From NCBI GenBank assembly GCA_016704465.1, contig JADJAD010000008.1:1-64000 (forward strand): a DNA stretch of 64,000 nucleotides, given 5' to 3'. The position numbers were made by a program, and so were the translations under genes. The notes beneath the pieces were generated by a model. The model did not search any database. It saw only the letters and a list, made by a program, of their open reading frames with translations, and was not told where the DNA came from. The stretch is from Gemmatimonadota bacterium (GTDB lineage Bacteria; Gemmatimonadota; Gemmatimonadetes; Gemmatimonadales; Gemmatimonadaceae). Numbering within the stretch: position 1 is the first letter of the stretch; every line of letters starts with the position of its first letter. Positions 46,483-55,563 of this stretch are shown in pieces.

Positions 46483-47325
46483 TCAGGCTTCGGTCACATG
46501 GGCGTCGGCGCGCGCGCCGACGCCGTCGCGTACCGCGACATCGACAACGACGCGCTCGACGCCGGCGACGGCGGCGGCTACGCGGCGTCCGGTCCGAATG
46601 TCGCGTTCGCGCCGGACCCACCCGGTCAGTTCGACCACGCCGTCCTCGTCGACCGAGATCTGCAGCGCGCGCTCCCGAAGTATGGGGTGTCGCTGAAACG
46701 CGGCGAGCACCGCCTCCTCGACCGCTGCAGGGGAGAACGCGACGGCGTCATCCGCCTCGTCGTCCTCTTCGTCCTCGTCACCCTCTGCCTCACCGTCTTC
46801 GTCGTCGTCCAGATCCTCGTGCTCGAGGTCGTGCGCGCTGGCGTGCCGGAACCGACGGAGGCGGGCAATGGGTGAATCGGGATCGTCGTCGTCCTCCTCG
46901 TCGTCGAAGCCGTCGAACGCCTCGAACGTATCCACGGCGTCCTCGTCGTCCTCCTCCTCCTCCTCCTCGTCTTCGTCGTCGAGTCCCGCGGCGGCCCGCT
47001 CAAACTCCTCGACCTCATACTCGTCCAGGTCGGGATCGGCGCGCCGCCGTCCGCGCACACGACGGGACCGGCGCGTGTCGCCCAGCAGTCCGGCAAGAAT
47101 CTCGTCGACGTTGATGACCTCGAGCAGTGCGGCCAGCGTGCGGGAAGGAATCGCGGCTCGCAACGCGGCGAGCAGGGGACGGCGTGAGCGCGAGAGCCGT
47201 CGCCGCATCCCCCTCCACCCGCCGTAACGGTGCGCCAGCAGGGCGCCCGCCAGAAGTCCCGCGGTCACTCCCGCGGCGATCAACAGCGTGCGGCCCGAGT
47301 CGGAATCGTCCTGATATCGTGCCAT
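46483..47325 (-). CDS. Membrane-anchored acidic protein with C-terminal BON domain
   Basis: 280 residues from ATG 47325. An N-terminal transmembrane helix (TLLIAAGVTAGLLAGALLAHRYGG) is followed by a basic stretch, then an extremely acidic middle (about 95-190, many Asp/Glu runs) and a BON domain (about 195-275: VEEAVLAAFQRHPILRERALQISVDEDGVVELTGWV, then VERVVVDVAVRDGV). BON domains bind phospholipid or act in envelope stress. The 100-residue polyacidic linker is unusual. It is divergent from the small peptide and thrS. Confidence 0.75.
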   Translation of the reverse strand: MARYQDDSDSGRTLLIAAGVTAGLLAGALLAHRYGGWRGMRRRLSRSRRPLLAALRAAIPSRTLAALLEVINVDEILAGLLGDTRRSRRVRGRRRADPDLDEYEVEEFERAAAGLDDEDEEEEEEDDEDAVDTFEAFDGFDDEEDDDDPDSPIARLRRFRHASAHDLEHEDLDDDEDGEAEGDEDEEDDEADDAVAFSPAAVEEAVLAAFQRHPILRERALQISVDEDGVVELTGWVRRERDIRTGRRVAAAVAGVERVVVDVAVRDGVGARADAHVTEA

Positions 47326-47401
47326 GTGTCGTCTTCGGTAGGCGGGGCAGCCATGGGCGCCCCGTAGCATCAACTTGCTGTCGTACGATAACTTGCGTGC
47401 C

Positions 47402-47554
47402 GTGAATTCGCGATCCGCACCCCCCGATCCGCCGCGCACGACCGCCACGCGCCTGCTGCCGTGGCTCGCTCTCGCGGTGGCCGTGATTGTCGGAGTCATC
47501 CTGACCTTCCGGTACGGGCCGCGCATCGCGCCGCTGATCGACGGTATCCGTTAG
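47402..47554 (+). CDS. Small single-pass membrane peptide
   Basis: A 50-residue open frame from a GTG: a Pro/Arg-rich start (VNSRSAPPDPPRTTATR), one strong transmembrane helix (about 19-35, LPWLALAVAVIVGVILTF) and a short basic tail (RYGPRIAPLIDGIR). It ends in CGT TAG GC, the same stop context seen at three other genes, which supports it being a translated gene. It lies 72 bp before thrS on the same strand. Function unknown. Confidence 0.5.
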   Translation: MNSRSAPPDPPRTTATRLLPWLALAVAVIVGVILTFRYGPRIAPLIDGIR

Positions 47555-47626
47555 GCAGCACGAACCCCGCACCCCGTGCGAGGTTCCGACACCACGCCTC
47601 CACTCCCTCGATGGTCCACCGGTCTC

Positions 47627-49552
47627 ATGTCCGATATTCTCGTCCTGACCCTCCCGAACGGCGATGCCCGCGAAGTCGCGCCGGGAACCCTTCCGCGCGA
47701 TGTCGTGCCGTCGATCGGCCCCCGCCTGCTCCTGGCGGCGATCGCGGTCCCCGTGAACGGTGAGATCCAGGACCTCATGACCCCGCTGCGTTCGGGTGGG
47801 GCGTTTCGCGTCCTCACGGACAAGGACCCCGAATCGCTGGCGATCCTGCGGCACTCCGGTGCGCATGTACTCGCGACGGCGGTGCGGCGGCTGCGCCCCG
47901 ATGCGAAGATCGGCTTTGGCCCGGCGATCGACGACGGCTTCTACTACGACTTTGAAGTCGACCACCCGTTCACCCCCGACGACCTGGCGGAGTTCGAGGC
48001 CGAGATGCGCAAGGTCGTGGCCGAGAAGTATCCGTTCGTGCGCGACGAGGTGGACCGCGCCGAAGCCAACGTGCGATTCGCCGACGATCCGCTCAAGCTC
48101 GAGCGCATCGCCGACCTGCCCGAGGGTGAGGTCATCTCGACGTACACCGACGGCCCGTTCATCGACCTGTGTCGCGGGCCGCACGTGCCGGACACCTCCT
48201 ACCTGAAGCACTTCAAGCTGCTCCACAACGCGGCCGCGTACTGGCGGGGCGACGAACGCCGCCAGATGCTGCAGCGCATCTACGCCACGGCCTTTTTCAA
48301 GAAGGAAGAACTCGAACAGCACCTCTTCCGCCTCGAGGAGGCCCGGCGCCGCGATCATCGCGTCGTGGGCAAGGCGCTCGACCTGTTCATGTTCCACCCG
48401 TTTGCCCCCGGGGCAGCGTTCTGGACCGAGAAGGGGACGGCGATCATCAATACGATCAACGAGTACCTTCGCGAGCTGCAACGTGACGACTACAAGGAGA
48501 TCAAGACCCCGCTGATGTTCAACAAGGGGCTCTGGGAGATCTCGGGGCACTGGGGCAAGTACCGCGAGAACATGTTCCTCGTCCTCGACAACGAGACGGG
48601 CGAGCACGACATGTCGCTCAAGCCCATGAACTGCCCGTCGCACTACCTGATGTACAATGCGAAGAAGCATTCCTATCGCGACCTGCCGCTGCGCTACAGC
48701 ACCTACGACGTGCTGCATCGCAACGAGATCACCGGGGCGCTGTCGGGGCTCACGCGCGTGCGCCAGTTCCAGCAGGACGACTGCCACGTCTTCCTCACGG
48801 AGGCGCAGATCCCGGCCGAAGTGCAGCGGCTCATGCAGTTCATCCTCGGCTACTACCGCACCTTCGGGCTGACGGCGACGCTCAAGTTCGCCACCCGCCC
48901 CGAAGTCCGGGTCGGGACCGACGAGATGTGGACCCGGGCCGAGGACGCGCTCAAGGCCGCGCTCGACGCGACCGGCATGCCCTACGAGATGAAGCCCGGC
49001 GACGGCGCCTTCTACGGTCCCAAGATCGACTTCGATGTGACCGACTCCCTGGGACGGGCCTGGCAGCTGGGGACGATCCAGCTCGACTACGCCGCCCCCG
49101 AGCGCTTCGACATGAGCTACACGGGCGACGACAACACTACCCACCGCCCGGTGGTGATCCATCGGGCCGTGAGCGGGTCGTTCGAGCGCTTCATGGCGAT
49201 CCTCATCGAGCACTTCGCCGGCGCCTTCCCGGTCTGGCTCGCCCCCGAGCAGGTGCGCATCCTCCCGATCACCGACGACCTCGCGCCGCAGGGCGCCGAG
49301 ATCACGGCCAAGCTGCGCGCGGCGGGGATTCGCGCCACGCTGGATGCCCACAACGACACCCTCAACTACCGCATCCGCGAAGCCGAACTGCAGAAGATTC
49401 CGTACATGGCGGTGCTCGGCAAGCGCGAAGCGGAGCAGGGAACGCTGGCGGTGCGAGCACGAGGACAGGGCAAGAAGCAGGATATCCTCCCCGTGGACGA
49501 CTTCATCGCCCGCGTCCAGGAACAAATCCGCTCCCGCTCTCTCGATGTCTAG
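47627..49552 (+). CDS. thrS: Threonyl-tRNA synthetase
   Basis: 641 residues, class II. TGS domain (about 1-62), editing/SAD domain (HSGAHVLATAVRRLRPDAKIGFGPAIDDGFYYDF), catalytic core with zinc ligands (MNCPSHYLMY Cys, DDCHVF His, VVIHRAVSGSFERF His), motifs 2 and 3, and the anticodon-binding domain (ILPITDDLAPQGAEI). The ATG at 47627 gives the conserved N terminus. Its stop overlaps the cupin start by 8 bp. Confidence 0.97.
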   Translation: MSDILVLTLPNGDAREVAPGTLPRDVVPSIGPRLLLAAIAVPVNGEIQDLMTPLRSGGAFRVLTDKDPESLAILRHSGAHVLATAVRRLRPDAKIGFGPAIDDGFYYDFEVDHPFTPDDLAEFEAEMRKVVAEKYPFVRDEVDRAEANVRFADDPLKLERIADLPEGEVISTYTDGPFIDLCRGPHVPDTSYLKHFKLLHNAAAYWRGDERRQMLQRIYATAFFKKEELEQHLFRLEEARRRDHRVVGKALDLFMFHPFAPGAAFWTEKGTAIINTINEYLRELQRDDYKEIKTPLMFNKGLWEISGHWGKYRENMFLVLDNETGEHDMSLKPMNCPSHYLMYNAKKHSYRDLPLRYSTYDVLHRNEITGALSGLTRVRQFQQDDCHVFLTEAQIPAEVQRLMQFILGYYRTFGLTATLKFATRPEVRVGTDEMWTRAEDALKAALDATGMPYEMKPGDGAFYGPKIDFDVTDSLGRAWQLGTIQLDYAAPERFDMSYTGDDNTTHRPVVIHRAVSGSFERFMAILIEHFAGAFPVWLAPEQVRILPITDDLAPQGAEITAKLRAAGIRATLDAHNDTLNYRIREAELQKIPYMAVLGKREAEQGTLAVRARGQGKKQDILPVDDFIARVQEQIRSRSLDV

Positions 49553-49940
49553 CCCCCCCGTCCCCCGTCCCCCGTCTCCCGTCTCCGCAGTAAATCTCGC
49601 CGAGAAGTTCTCCCGCATCGACGATTTCTGGCACCCGCGCATCGTCGGGGCGCTCAACGGGCAGCTGGTGAAAGTGGCCCGGCTCCAGGGAGCGTTCGAC
49701 TGGCATCATCACGCCGACGAGGACGAGCTGTTCCTGGTCGTGCGAGGGACGCTGCGCATGGAGATGCGCGACGAGACGGTGACGATCGCTGCGGGCGAGT
49801 TCTACATCGTGCCGCGCGGCGTCGAGCACCGACCGGTGGCCGACGACGAGGTGCACGTCGTGCTCTTTGAGCCGGCCAGCACCCTTCACACCGGCAACGT
49901 GGTGACCGAGAAGACCCGCACCTCGCTCGAGTGGATCTGA
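49545..49940 (+). CDS. Cupin-domain protein with repeat-encoded N terminus
   Basis: 131 residues. A conserved cupin core is seen: WHHHADEDELFLVVRGTLRMEM (metal His and Glu), then FYIVPRGVEHRPVADDEVHVVLFEP. The only plausible start (ATG 49545) overlaps thrS by 8 bp, and the heptamer repeat at 49553-49588 is then translated as SSPPVPRPPSPVSAV. Stand-alone single cupins of this type include mannose-6-phosphate isomerase-like and sugar or ligand-binding proteins; no substrate is assigned. Confidence 0.8.
   Translation: MSSPPVPRPPSPVSAVNLAEKFSRIDDFWHPRIVGALNGQLVKVARLQGAFDWHHHADEDELFLVVRGTLRMEMRDETVTIAAGEFYIVPRGVEHRPVADDEVHVVLFEPASTLHTGNVVTEKTRTSLEWI
49553..49588. repeat. Heptamer repeat (CCCCGTC)n, copy 9, inside the cupin reading frame
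   Basis: Five CCCCGTC/CTCCCGTC units immediately after the thrS stop. This copy is C-rich on the plus strand and lies within the cupin frame, encoding a Pro/Arg/Ser-rich leader. Confidence 0.85.
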
Positions 49941-50089
49941 GGATCGGCGCGCCGTCGGCAGGCGTTCGATCGGGCGTTCGATCGGGCAAGTCGTCGCTGC
50001 CTCATCCGTTGTTCGCTCCCGGGACGCCCGGTTAGCTTTCGACTTTCCCCCCCAAACGGGTGGGGGACCCTCCCCGAGCCGTCGCTCCC

Positions 50090-51295
50090 ATGACCGATAC
50101 GTCGCGCACCCCCGTCATCGTCGCTGCCGCCCGGACGCCGATCGGCAAGTACCTCGGCGCCCTCGCCTCGGTCAGCGCTCCCGACCTGGGTGCCATCGCC
50201 ATCAGGGCGGCGCTCACCCGTGCCGGCATTCAGGGTGACCAGGTCAATGAGGTCATCATGGGACACGTCCTGCAGGGCGGGACCGGGCAGGCGCCGGCAC
50301 GTCAGGCCATGCTCAAGGCGGGCGTTCCGTCGTCCGTGTCGGCCATGACGATCAACAAGGTTTGCGGATCGGGGCTCAAGGCCGTCATGCTGGCGGCGCA
50401 GTCGATCAAGGCCGGGGACAGCCAGGTCGTGGTGGCGGGGGGGCAGGAGTCGATGTCGAATGCTCCCCACTACCTGTTCAACCACCGCGGCGGGGTGAAG
50501 ATCGGTGACCAGACCATCGTCGACGGGATGATTCGTGACGGCCTGTGGTGCGCCTCGTGCGACGTGCACATGGGGAGCCACGCCGAGTACACGGCCAGGA
50601 AGGGGGGCATCTCCCGGCAGCGACAGGACGAGTTTTCTGTCCAGTCCCACCTCAAGGCGGTCGCGGCACAGGAGGCGGGTAAGTTCGACGCCGAGATCGT
50701 TCCGGTGGAGATCGCCGGGCGCAAGGGCCCGACCGTCGTCTCGGTCGACGAAGGACCGCGCAAGGACGCCAGCGTCGAATCGCTCGGCCGACTACGCCCC
50801 GCCTTTTCCGACGAGGGAGCGACCGAGCTCTCAGTGACGGCGGGCAATGCGTCGTCGCTCAACGACGGCGGGGCCGCGCTGGTGGTGACCTCCGAGGCGT
50901 ACGCCAAGGCGCACGGCATTCCGATCCTGGCGCGAATCGACGCGTACGGAACCGGAGCGGTGGACCCCCGCGACCTCTTTTTTGCTCCAGTCACCGCGGT
51001 CACCAACCTGCTCAAGAAGACCGGGACGGCGATCGGCGACTACGACCTCATCGAGGCCAACGAGGCGTTCGCCTCACAGGCGCTGGCCGACGGCGACGCC
51101 CTTGGCTGGGACTTTGATCGGGTCAACGTGAACGGCGGGGCGATTGCGCTTGGTCATCCCATTGGCGCCAGCGGTGCACGGGTGCTGATCACGTTGCTGC
51201 ACGCCATGGCGGAGCGCGGCAAGGGGCGCGGGCTGGCGACGCTGTGTCTCGGTGGCGGCGACGCAGTGGCGATGTCTGTCAGTCGCGACGCGTAG
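50090..51295 (+). CDS. Acetyl-CoA acetyltransferase (thiolase)
   Basis: 401 residues. Active-site Cys in MTINKVCGSGLK (about residue 92), catalytic His in GGAIALGHPIGASGAR, and C-terminal GLATLCLGGGDAVAM, all typical of biosynthetic/degradative thiolases (AtoB/PhaA type). It cleaves acetoacetyl-CoA or condenses two acetyl-CoA. Together with the dehydrogenases at 52217 and 53135 it can form a short-chain fatty-acid or acetyl-CoA/butyryl-CoA cycle. The start ATG at 50090 gives TPVIVAAARTPIGKYLGAL. Confidence 0.94.
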   Translation: MTDTSRTPVIVAAARTPIGKYLGALASVSAPDLGAIAIRAALTRAGIQGDQVNEVIMGHVLQGGTGQAPARQAMLKAGVPSSVSAMTINKVCGSGLKAVMLAAQSIKAGDSQVVVAGGQESMSNAPHYLFNHRGGVKIGDQTIVDGMIRDGLWCASCDVHMGSHAEYTARKGGISRQRQDEFSVQSHLKAVAAQEAGKFDAEIVPVEIAGRKGPTVVSVDEGPRKDASVESLGRLRPAFSDEGATELSVTAGNASSLNDGGAALVVTSEAYAKAHGIPILARIDAYGTGAVDPRDLFFAPVTAVTNLLKKTGTAIGDYDLIEANEAFASQALADGDALGWDFDRVNVNGGAIALGHPIGASGARVLITLLHAMAERGKGRGLATLCLGGGDAVAMSVSRDA

Positions 51296-51319
51296 CACCG
51301 GTCAGCGCGTCCTGCCGTG

Positions 51320-52224
51320 ATGTCCTCGCCGCCGGTCGACGAGACCGTCGTGGCGTCGCCCGGTGGCGGCGCACCGGGCGCGGCGCGCGTCACCCCGGTC
51401 TGGCGATTCGCCGTCTTCATCCTGGCCTCCTCGGTCGGCGTGCTCGGCGCGCGCGCAATCCTCCCCCCACTCGCGTTCCAGCTGGAGGCCGCGACCGGGG
51501 TGCGCCTGCCGACGTTTGTGCTCACGCTGTCTATCGGGATGCTCATCGGCCATTGGTGGACCTTCCGGCAGGTGCAACCGAATGGGTGGCGGCTCGTGGC
51601 GCTCGATCGGCAGGCGTTCTCGTGGCGGGCCGTGCTCGGGGGAGGGGCGCTGGGGCCGTGGCCGTGGGGGGGCCGTCGCTGCTGCTGCTTGGCATCGGTT
51701 GGCTTCGCATCGAGCCGTCGCCTCCCGGCGACATGGGCCGGTCCCTGCTCCTGACCCTGCTCCTGCTGGTCCCTGCCGCGCTCTGGGAGGAACTGCTCGC
51801 ACGCGGCTACCTGCTCGCGCTCCTGCGCGAGCGGTTCGGCGCGCGGGCCGCGATCGCCGCCACCAGCGTCGGTTTCGGGCTGTTGCACCTGGACAACGTG
51901 GGCGCCACGCTCCAGTCCATCAGCCTGGTCACGCTGGCCGGGATCTTTCTGGGAACGATCGTCGTGGCCATGCGCAGCCTGTACGCCGCCTGGTCGGCCC
52001 ACGTGGCGTGGAACTTCGTGATGGCTGGCGTCATGCACACGTCGGTGAGCGGGTTCGGGATGGACACGCCCAACTATCGCACCATCGATACCGGCCCCGA
52101 TTGGGCCACGGGTGGACATTGGGGCCCCGAGGCTGGACTCTTTGCCGGCGCCGGGATGGCGCTGGCCATGTACTTCCTGCTGCGGCGCCACGCGCGCGCG
52201 AAGGAGCTGAACGGAAATGCCTGA
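51320..52224 (+). pseudogene. CPBP intramembrane metalloprotease, interrupted by a -1 frameshift
   Basis: The N-terminal half (51320 to about 51665) and the C-terminal half (about 51664-52224) lie in different frames and join at a run of seven G (51666-51672). Together they give about 300 residues of a CPBP (CAAX-like, Abi) protease. The second half has the full catalytic set: EELLAR (EExxxR), FGLLH (FxxxH) and HVAWN (HxxxN). A single G missing from the run would explain it; alternatively a GTG at 51664 could start a shorter functional protein, or the T-GGG-GGG-C site could support -1 slippage. I cannot separate true pseudogene from sequence error. Confidence 0.75.
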
Positions 52225-53065
52225 TCGTATTGCTGTGATCGGCGCGGGACAGATGGGCAATGGGATCGCCCACGTCTTTGCCCAGAACGGCTTCGACGTG
52301 ACCATGGTCGACGTCTCCGATGCCGCTCTGGCGCGGGGCCGCTCGACGATCGAGAAGAACCTCGACCGTCAGGTCAAGAAGGGGACGCTCGACGCCGCGG
52401 CGAGGGAAGCGACGCTGGGGCGGCTGACATCCGCGACCGATATCGGGGCGATCGGCGATGCCGCGCTGGTGGTCGAAGCCGCCACCGAAAATGTGGAGCT
52501 CAAGTACCGCATCTTCGGCGACATGGACCGCCTGGCTGCGCCGGGCGCCATTCTCGCCTCGAACACCAGCTCGATCTCGATCACCGACATCGCCGCGCGC
52601 ACCTCGCGGCCGGAGCTGGTCATCGGCATGCACTTCATGAACCCCGTCCCGGTCATGCAGCTGGTGGAGGTGATCCGCGGCCTGGCCACCAGCGATGCGA
52701 CGACACAGCGGGTCCTCGAGCTGGCCGCCGCCGTCGGCAAGACGCCGGTTGAGGTGAACGACTTCCCCGGCTTCGTGGCCAATCGCATTCTTCTGCCGAT
52801 GATCAACGAGGCGGTCTTCGCCTTGATGGAAGGCGTCGGGACGGTGGAGGCGATCGACACGGTGATGAAGCTCGGCATGAACCACCCGATGGGGCCCCTC
52901 GCGCTGGCGGACCTCATCGGTCTCGACACGTGCCTCGCCATTCTCGAAGTGCTGCACGCGGGCCTTGGGGACTCGAAGTATCGCCCGTGCCCCCTGCTGC
53001 GGAAGTACGTCGCTGCAGGGTGGTTGGGGCGCAAGAGCGGGCGGGGATTCCATCGATATGCCTAG
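52217..53065 (+). CDS. 3-hydroxybutyryl-CoA dehydrogenase
   Basis: 282 residues, NAD-dependent. Rossmann motif IAVIGAGQMGNGIAHVFAQNGFDV, catalytic region LASNTSSISITDIAA and GMHFMNPVPVMQLVEVIRG (His and Glu), then the helical C-terminal domain (NRILLPMINEAVFALMEGVG, GMNHPMGPLALADLIGLDTCLAILEVLH). This is the single-domain type (Hbd/PaaH/MmgB). It overlaps the end of the CPBP gene by 8 bp. It oxidises 3-hydroxyacyl-CoA ahead of the thiolase step. Confidence 0.94.
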   Translation: MPDRIAVIGAGQMGNGIAHVFAQNGFDVTMVDVSDAALARGRSTIEKNLDRQVKKGTLDAAAREATLGRLTSATDIGAIGDAALVVEAATENVELKYRIFGDMDRLAAPGAILASNTSSISITDIAARTSRPELVIGMHFMNPVPVMQLVEVIRGLATSDATTQRVLELAAAVGKTPVEVNDFPGFVANRILLPMINEAVFALMEGVGTVEAIDTVMKLGMNHPMGPLALADLIGLDTCLAILEVLHAGLGDSKYRPCPLLRKYVAAGWLGRKSGRGFHRYA

Positions 53066-53134
53066 CGCCGCACCACGGCGCGTTGGTGACGCGTCCGACT
53101 CCCTGCCGACCGGTTACTTTCTCCCGCCACGACC

Positions 53135-54298
53135 ATGTCCTGGGCCCTGATCCCCCTCAGCGAAGAGCAGCGCGCGATTCAGCAGACCGCGCGTGACTTC
53201 GCCGACGCCGAACTCGCGCCCTTCACCGAGCGATGGGACCGCGACGGCGTCTTCGATCGCGGCATCGGCGAGAAGCTTGGCGCCTTGGGCTTCCTCGGCA
53301 TGCTCATTCCCGAGGCGTACGATGGCCTCGGACTCGATACGTGCACCTACCTGGTCGCGCTCGAGGAGATCGCCGCCGTCGATGCGTCGACCGCCGTGCT
53401 CATGAGCGTGCACAACTCCCTGCCGACGCAGATGCTGCTGCGCTTCGGGAGCGAGGCGCAAAAGCAGGCATATCTCAAGCCGATGGCGCGTGGCGAGTGG
53501 CTGGGCGCGTTTGCCCTGTCCGAGCCGGACGCGGGCTCCGATGCAGCGTCGCTGCGCACGCAGGCCGTGCGCGACGGCGACCACTTCGTGCTCACCGGGG
53601 TCAAGGCGTGGGTCAGTCATGGCGGCCACGCCGACGTGATCCTCGCCATGGCCCGCACCGACACGCCGGACGACCGAAAGGGGGCGCGCGGGATTTCGGC
53701 GTTCATCGTCACGCCCGACATGCCGGGCTTCTCGGTCGGCAAGAAGGAAGACAAGATGGGGCTCCGCGGTTCCGAGACCGTGCAACTCGTCTTCGACGAG
53801 CTGCGCGTGCCGGTCGCGAACCTGCTGGGCGAGGCGGGGATGGGCTTCGTCTATGCGATGCAGTCGCTCGACAATGGGCGCCTCGGGATCGCGGCCCAGT
53901 CGATCGGCATCGCGCGCGCAGCCCTCGAGCACTCGGTGCGATACGCGGCCGAGCGCCAGCAGTTCGGCAAGGCGATCAAGGAGTTTCAGGCCATCCAGTT
54001 CAAGCTGGCCGACATGGCGACGCGGGTGGCGGCGTCGCGCACCCTGTTGCACGCCACGGCGGCAGCCAAGGACCGTGGACTCCCCATCACGCAGTACGGC
54101 TCGATGAGCAAGCTCATGTCGAGCGAGACGGCGATGTGGGTCACCACGCAGGCCATCCAGATCTATGGCGGATACGGCTACGTCAAGGAGTACCCGGTCG
54201 AGCGTCTCTTCCGCGACGCGAAGGTGACCGAGATCTACGAAGGCACGTCAGAGATTCAGCGCATCATCATCGCCCGCGAGTTGTACGCGACCTCATGA
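53135..54298 (+). CDS. Acyl-CoA dehydrogenase
   Basis: 387 residues, FAD flavoprotein. FALSEPDAGSDAASLRT (FAD contact), KAWVSHGGHADVILAMART, KMGLRGSETVQLVFDELRVP, LGIAAQSIGIARAALEHSVRYAAERQQFGK, and the C-terminal catalytic region QIYGGYGYVKEYPVERLFRDAKVTEIYEGTSEIQR. The sequence of the C terminus resembles short-chain/branched-chain acyl-CoA dehydrogenases such as butyryl-CoA type, but the substrate is not fixed. It is the first step of the beta-oxidation set beside it. Confidence 0.93.
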   Translation: MSWALIPLSEEQRAIQQTARDFADAELAPFTERWDRDGVFDRGIGEKLGALGFLGMLIPEAYDGLGLDTCTYLVALEEIAAVDASTAVLMSVHNSLPTQMLLRFGSEAQKQAYLKPMARGEWLGAFALSEPDAGSDAASLRTQAVRDGDHFVLTGVKAWVSHGGHADVILAMARTDTPDDRKGARGISAFIVTPDMPGFSVGKKEDKMGLRGSETVQLVFDELRVPVANLLGEAGMGFVYAMQSLDNGRLGIAAQSIGIARAALEHSVRYAAERQQFGKAIKEFQAIQFKLADMATRVAASRTLLHATAAAKDRGLPITQYGSMSKLMSSETAMWVTTQAIQIYGGYGYVKEYPVERLFRDAKVTEIYEGTSEIQRIIIARELYATS

Positions 54299-54365
54299 GC
54301 GTCGGCTCCCCCGGTGCCCCCGACGGGGCACTACACTTTCGTTTTCCGTCTCTCGACCCAGGACA

Positions 54366-55442
54366 ATGCAACTTTTCGACGTGATCGCCGACATGGGCCA
54401 TGAACAGCTCGTCATCTGCCATGACGAGTCGAGCGGCTATCGTGGCATCATCGCCATCCACGACACCACCCTGGGGCCCGCGCTGGGCGGCACTCGCTTC
54501 TGGCAATACGGCAGCGACGAGGAAGCGATCATCGATGCCCTCCGCCTTGCCCGCGGCATGACGTACAAGAACGCCGTGGCCGGCCTCAACCTGGGGGGCG
54601 GCAAGGCCGTCATCATCGGCGACAATCGCACGGTCCGGCGCGAGATGGTCTTCCGCGCCCACGGCCGCTTCGTCGAGTCGTTAGGCGGTCGGTACGTCAC
54701 GGCCGAGGACGTGGGGACCAGCACGGCCGACATGGACTTCGTGCACATGGAGACGGACTATGTGGCCGGGCTGGCGAACAAGTCCGGCGATCCGTCGCCG
54801 GTCACGGCGCGCGGCGTCTTCCGGGCCATCCAGGCGTCGGCCATGCAGCGCTGGGGATCGGACTCCGTGGAGGGCAAGACCGTCGCGGTGCAGGGGCTGG
54901 GCAACGTCGGCTATCACCTCTGCAAGGAACTGCACGCCCACGGCGCCACGCTCGTGGTGACCGACATCGACGCGGTGCGGGTGCGCCGCGTCGTCGAGGA
55001 GTGCGGGGCACGGGCCGTCGAGCTCGACGCCATCTACGGGGTCGAGGCCGACATCTTCGCGCCGTGCGCACTCGGCGGCATCATCAATGACGAGACGCTC
55101 CCCAAGCTGCGCGTCGAGGTCATCGTCGGCGCCGCCAACAACCAGCTGCTCGACGCTGAAAAGCACGGGGGCGAGCTGGAGAAGAAGGGAATCCTCTACG
55201 CCCCGGACTTCGTCGCCAACGCCGGCGGGGTGATCAACGTCTACAGCGAACTCGCCGGCTGGTCGGCCCAGCGCGCGCTGCGCAAGGCCGACGAGATTTA
55301 CGACACCACCCTCGGCGTGTTCGAGATTGCCCGCGAGCAGGGGATCCCGACCTACGAGGCGGCCGATCGCCTGGCGGAGCGCCGCATCACTGCCGTGGGC
55401 GGCCTGGTCCGGACCTGGCCGCAGTGGCCGCGCAAGACCTGA
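54366..55442 (+). CDS. Leucine/valine (Glu/Phe/Leu/Val family) dehydrogenase
   Basis: 358 residues. Catalytic Lys in the GGGKAVI loop and Asp in GTSTADMDF; GGTRFWQY and DALRLARGMTYKNAVAGLNLGGGKAVI mark the leucine-dehydrogenase subfamily; Rossmann domain starts VAVQGLGNVGYHLCKELHAHG. Oxidative deamination of branched-chain amino acids to 2-oxo acids with NAD. Next to acyl-CoA genes this suggests branched-chain amino-acid catabolism. TTA-GGC at 54679-54686. Confidence 0.92.
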   Translation: MQLFDVIADMGHEQLVICHDESSGYRGIIAIHDTTLGPALGGTRFWQYGSDEEAIIDALRLARGMTYKNAVAGLNLGGGKAVIIGDNRTVRREMVFRAHGRFVESLGGRYVTAEDVGTSTADMDFVHMETDYVAGLANKSGDPSPVTARGVFRAIQASAMQRWGSDSVEGKTVAVQGLGNVGYHLCKELHAHGATLVVTDIDAVRVRRVVEECGARAVELDAIYGVEADIFAPCALGGIINDETLPKLRVEVIVGAANNQLLDAEKHGGELEKKGILYAPDFVANAGGVINVYSELAGWSAQRALRKADEIYDTTLGVFEIAREQGIPTYEAADRLAERRITAVGGLVRTWPQWPRKT

Positions 55443-55563
55443 GACCGAACGGGCCGACGGCGGTGGTGCGGGGACGAGCGGCACTCGGCAGCGCGCCGAC
55501 CCGTCGCTAGAATTCTCCCCGCGCCCCCCGCCTGCCTGTCGTTCCGCCCACTCGCCTCAGCCC

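Noticed and set aside
47015..49657. 880-residue minus-strand open frame opposite thrS
   Set aside because: Antisense to a secure gene in high-GC DNA, low-complexity His/Asp/Arg composition, no family motifs; a shadow frame.
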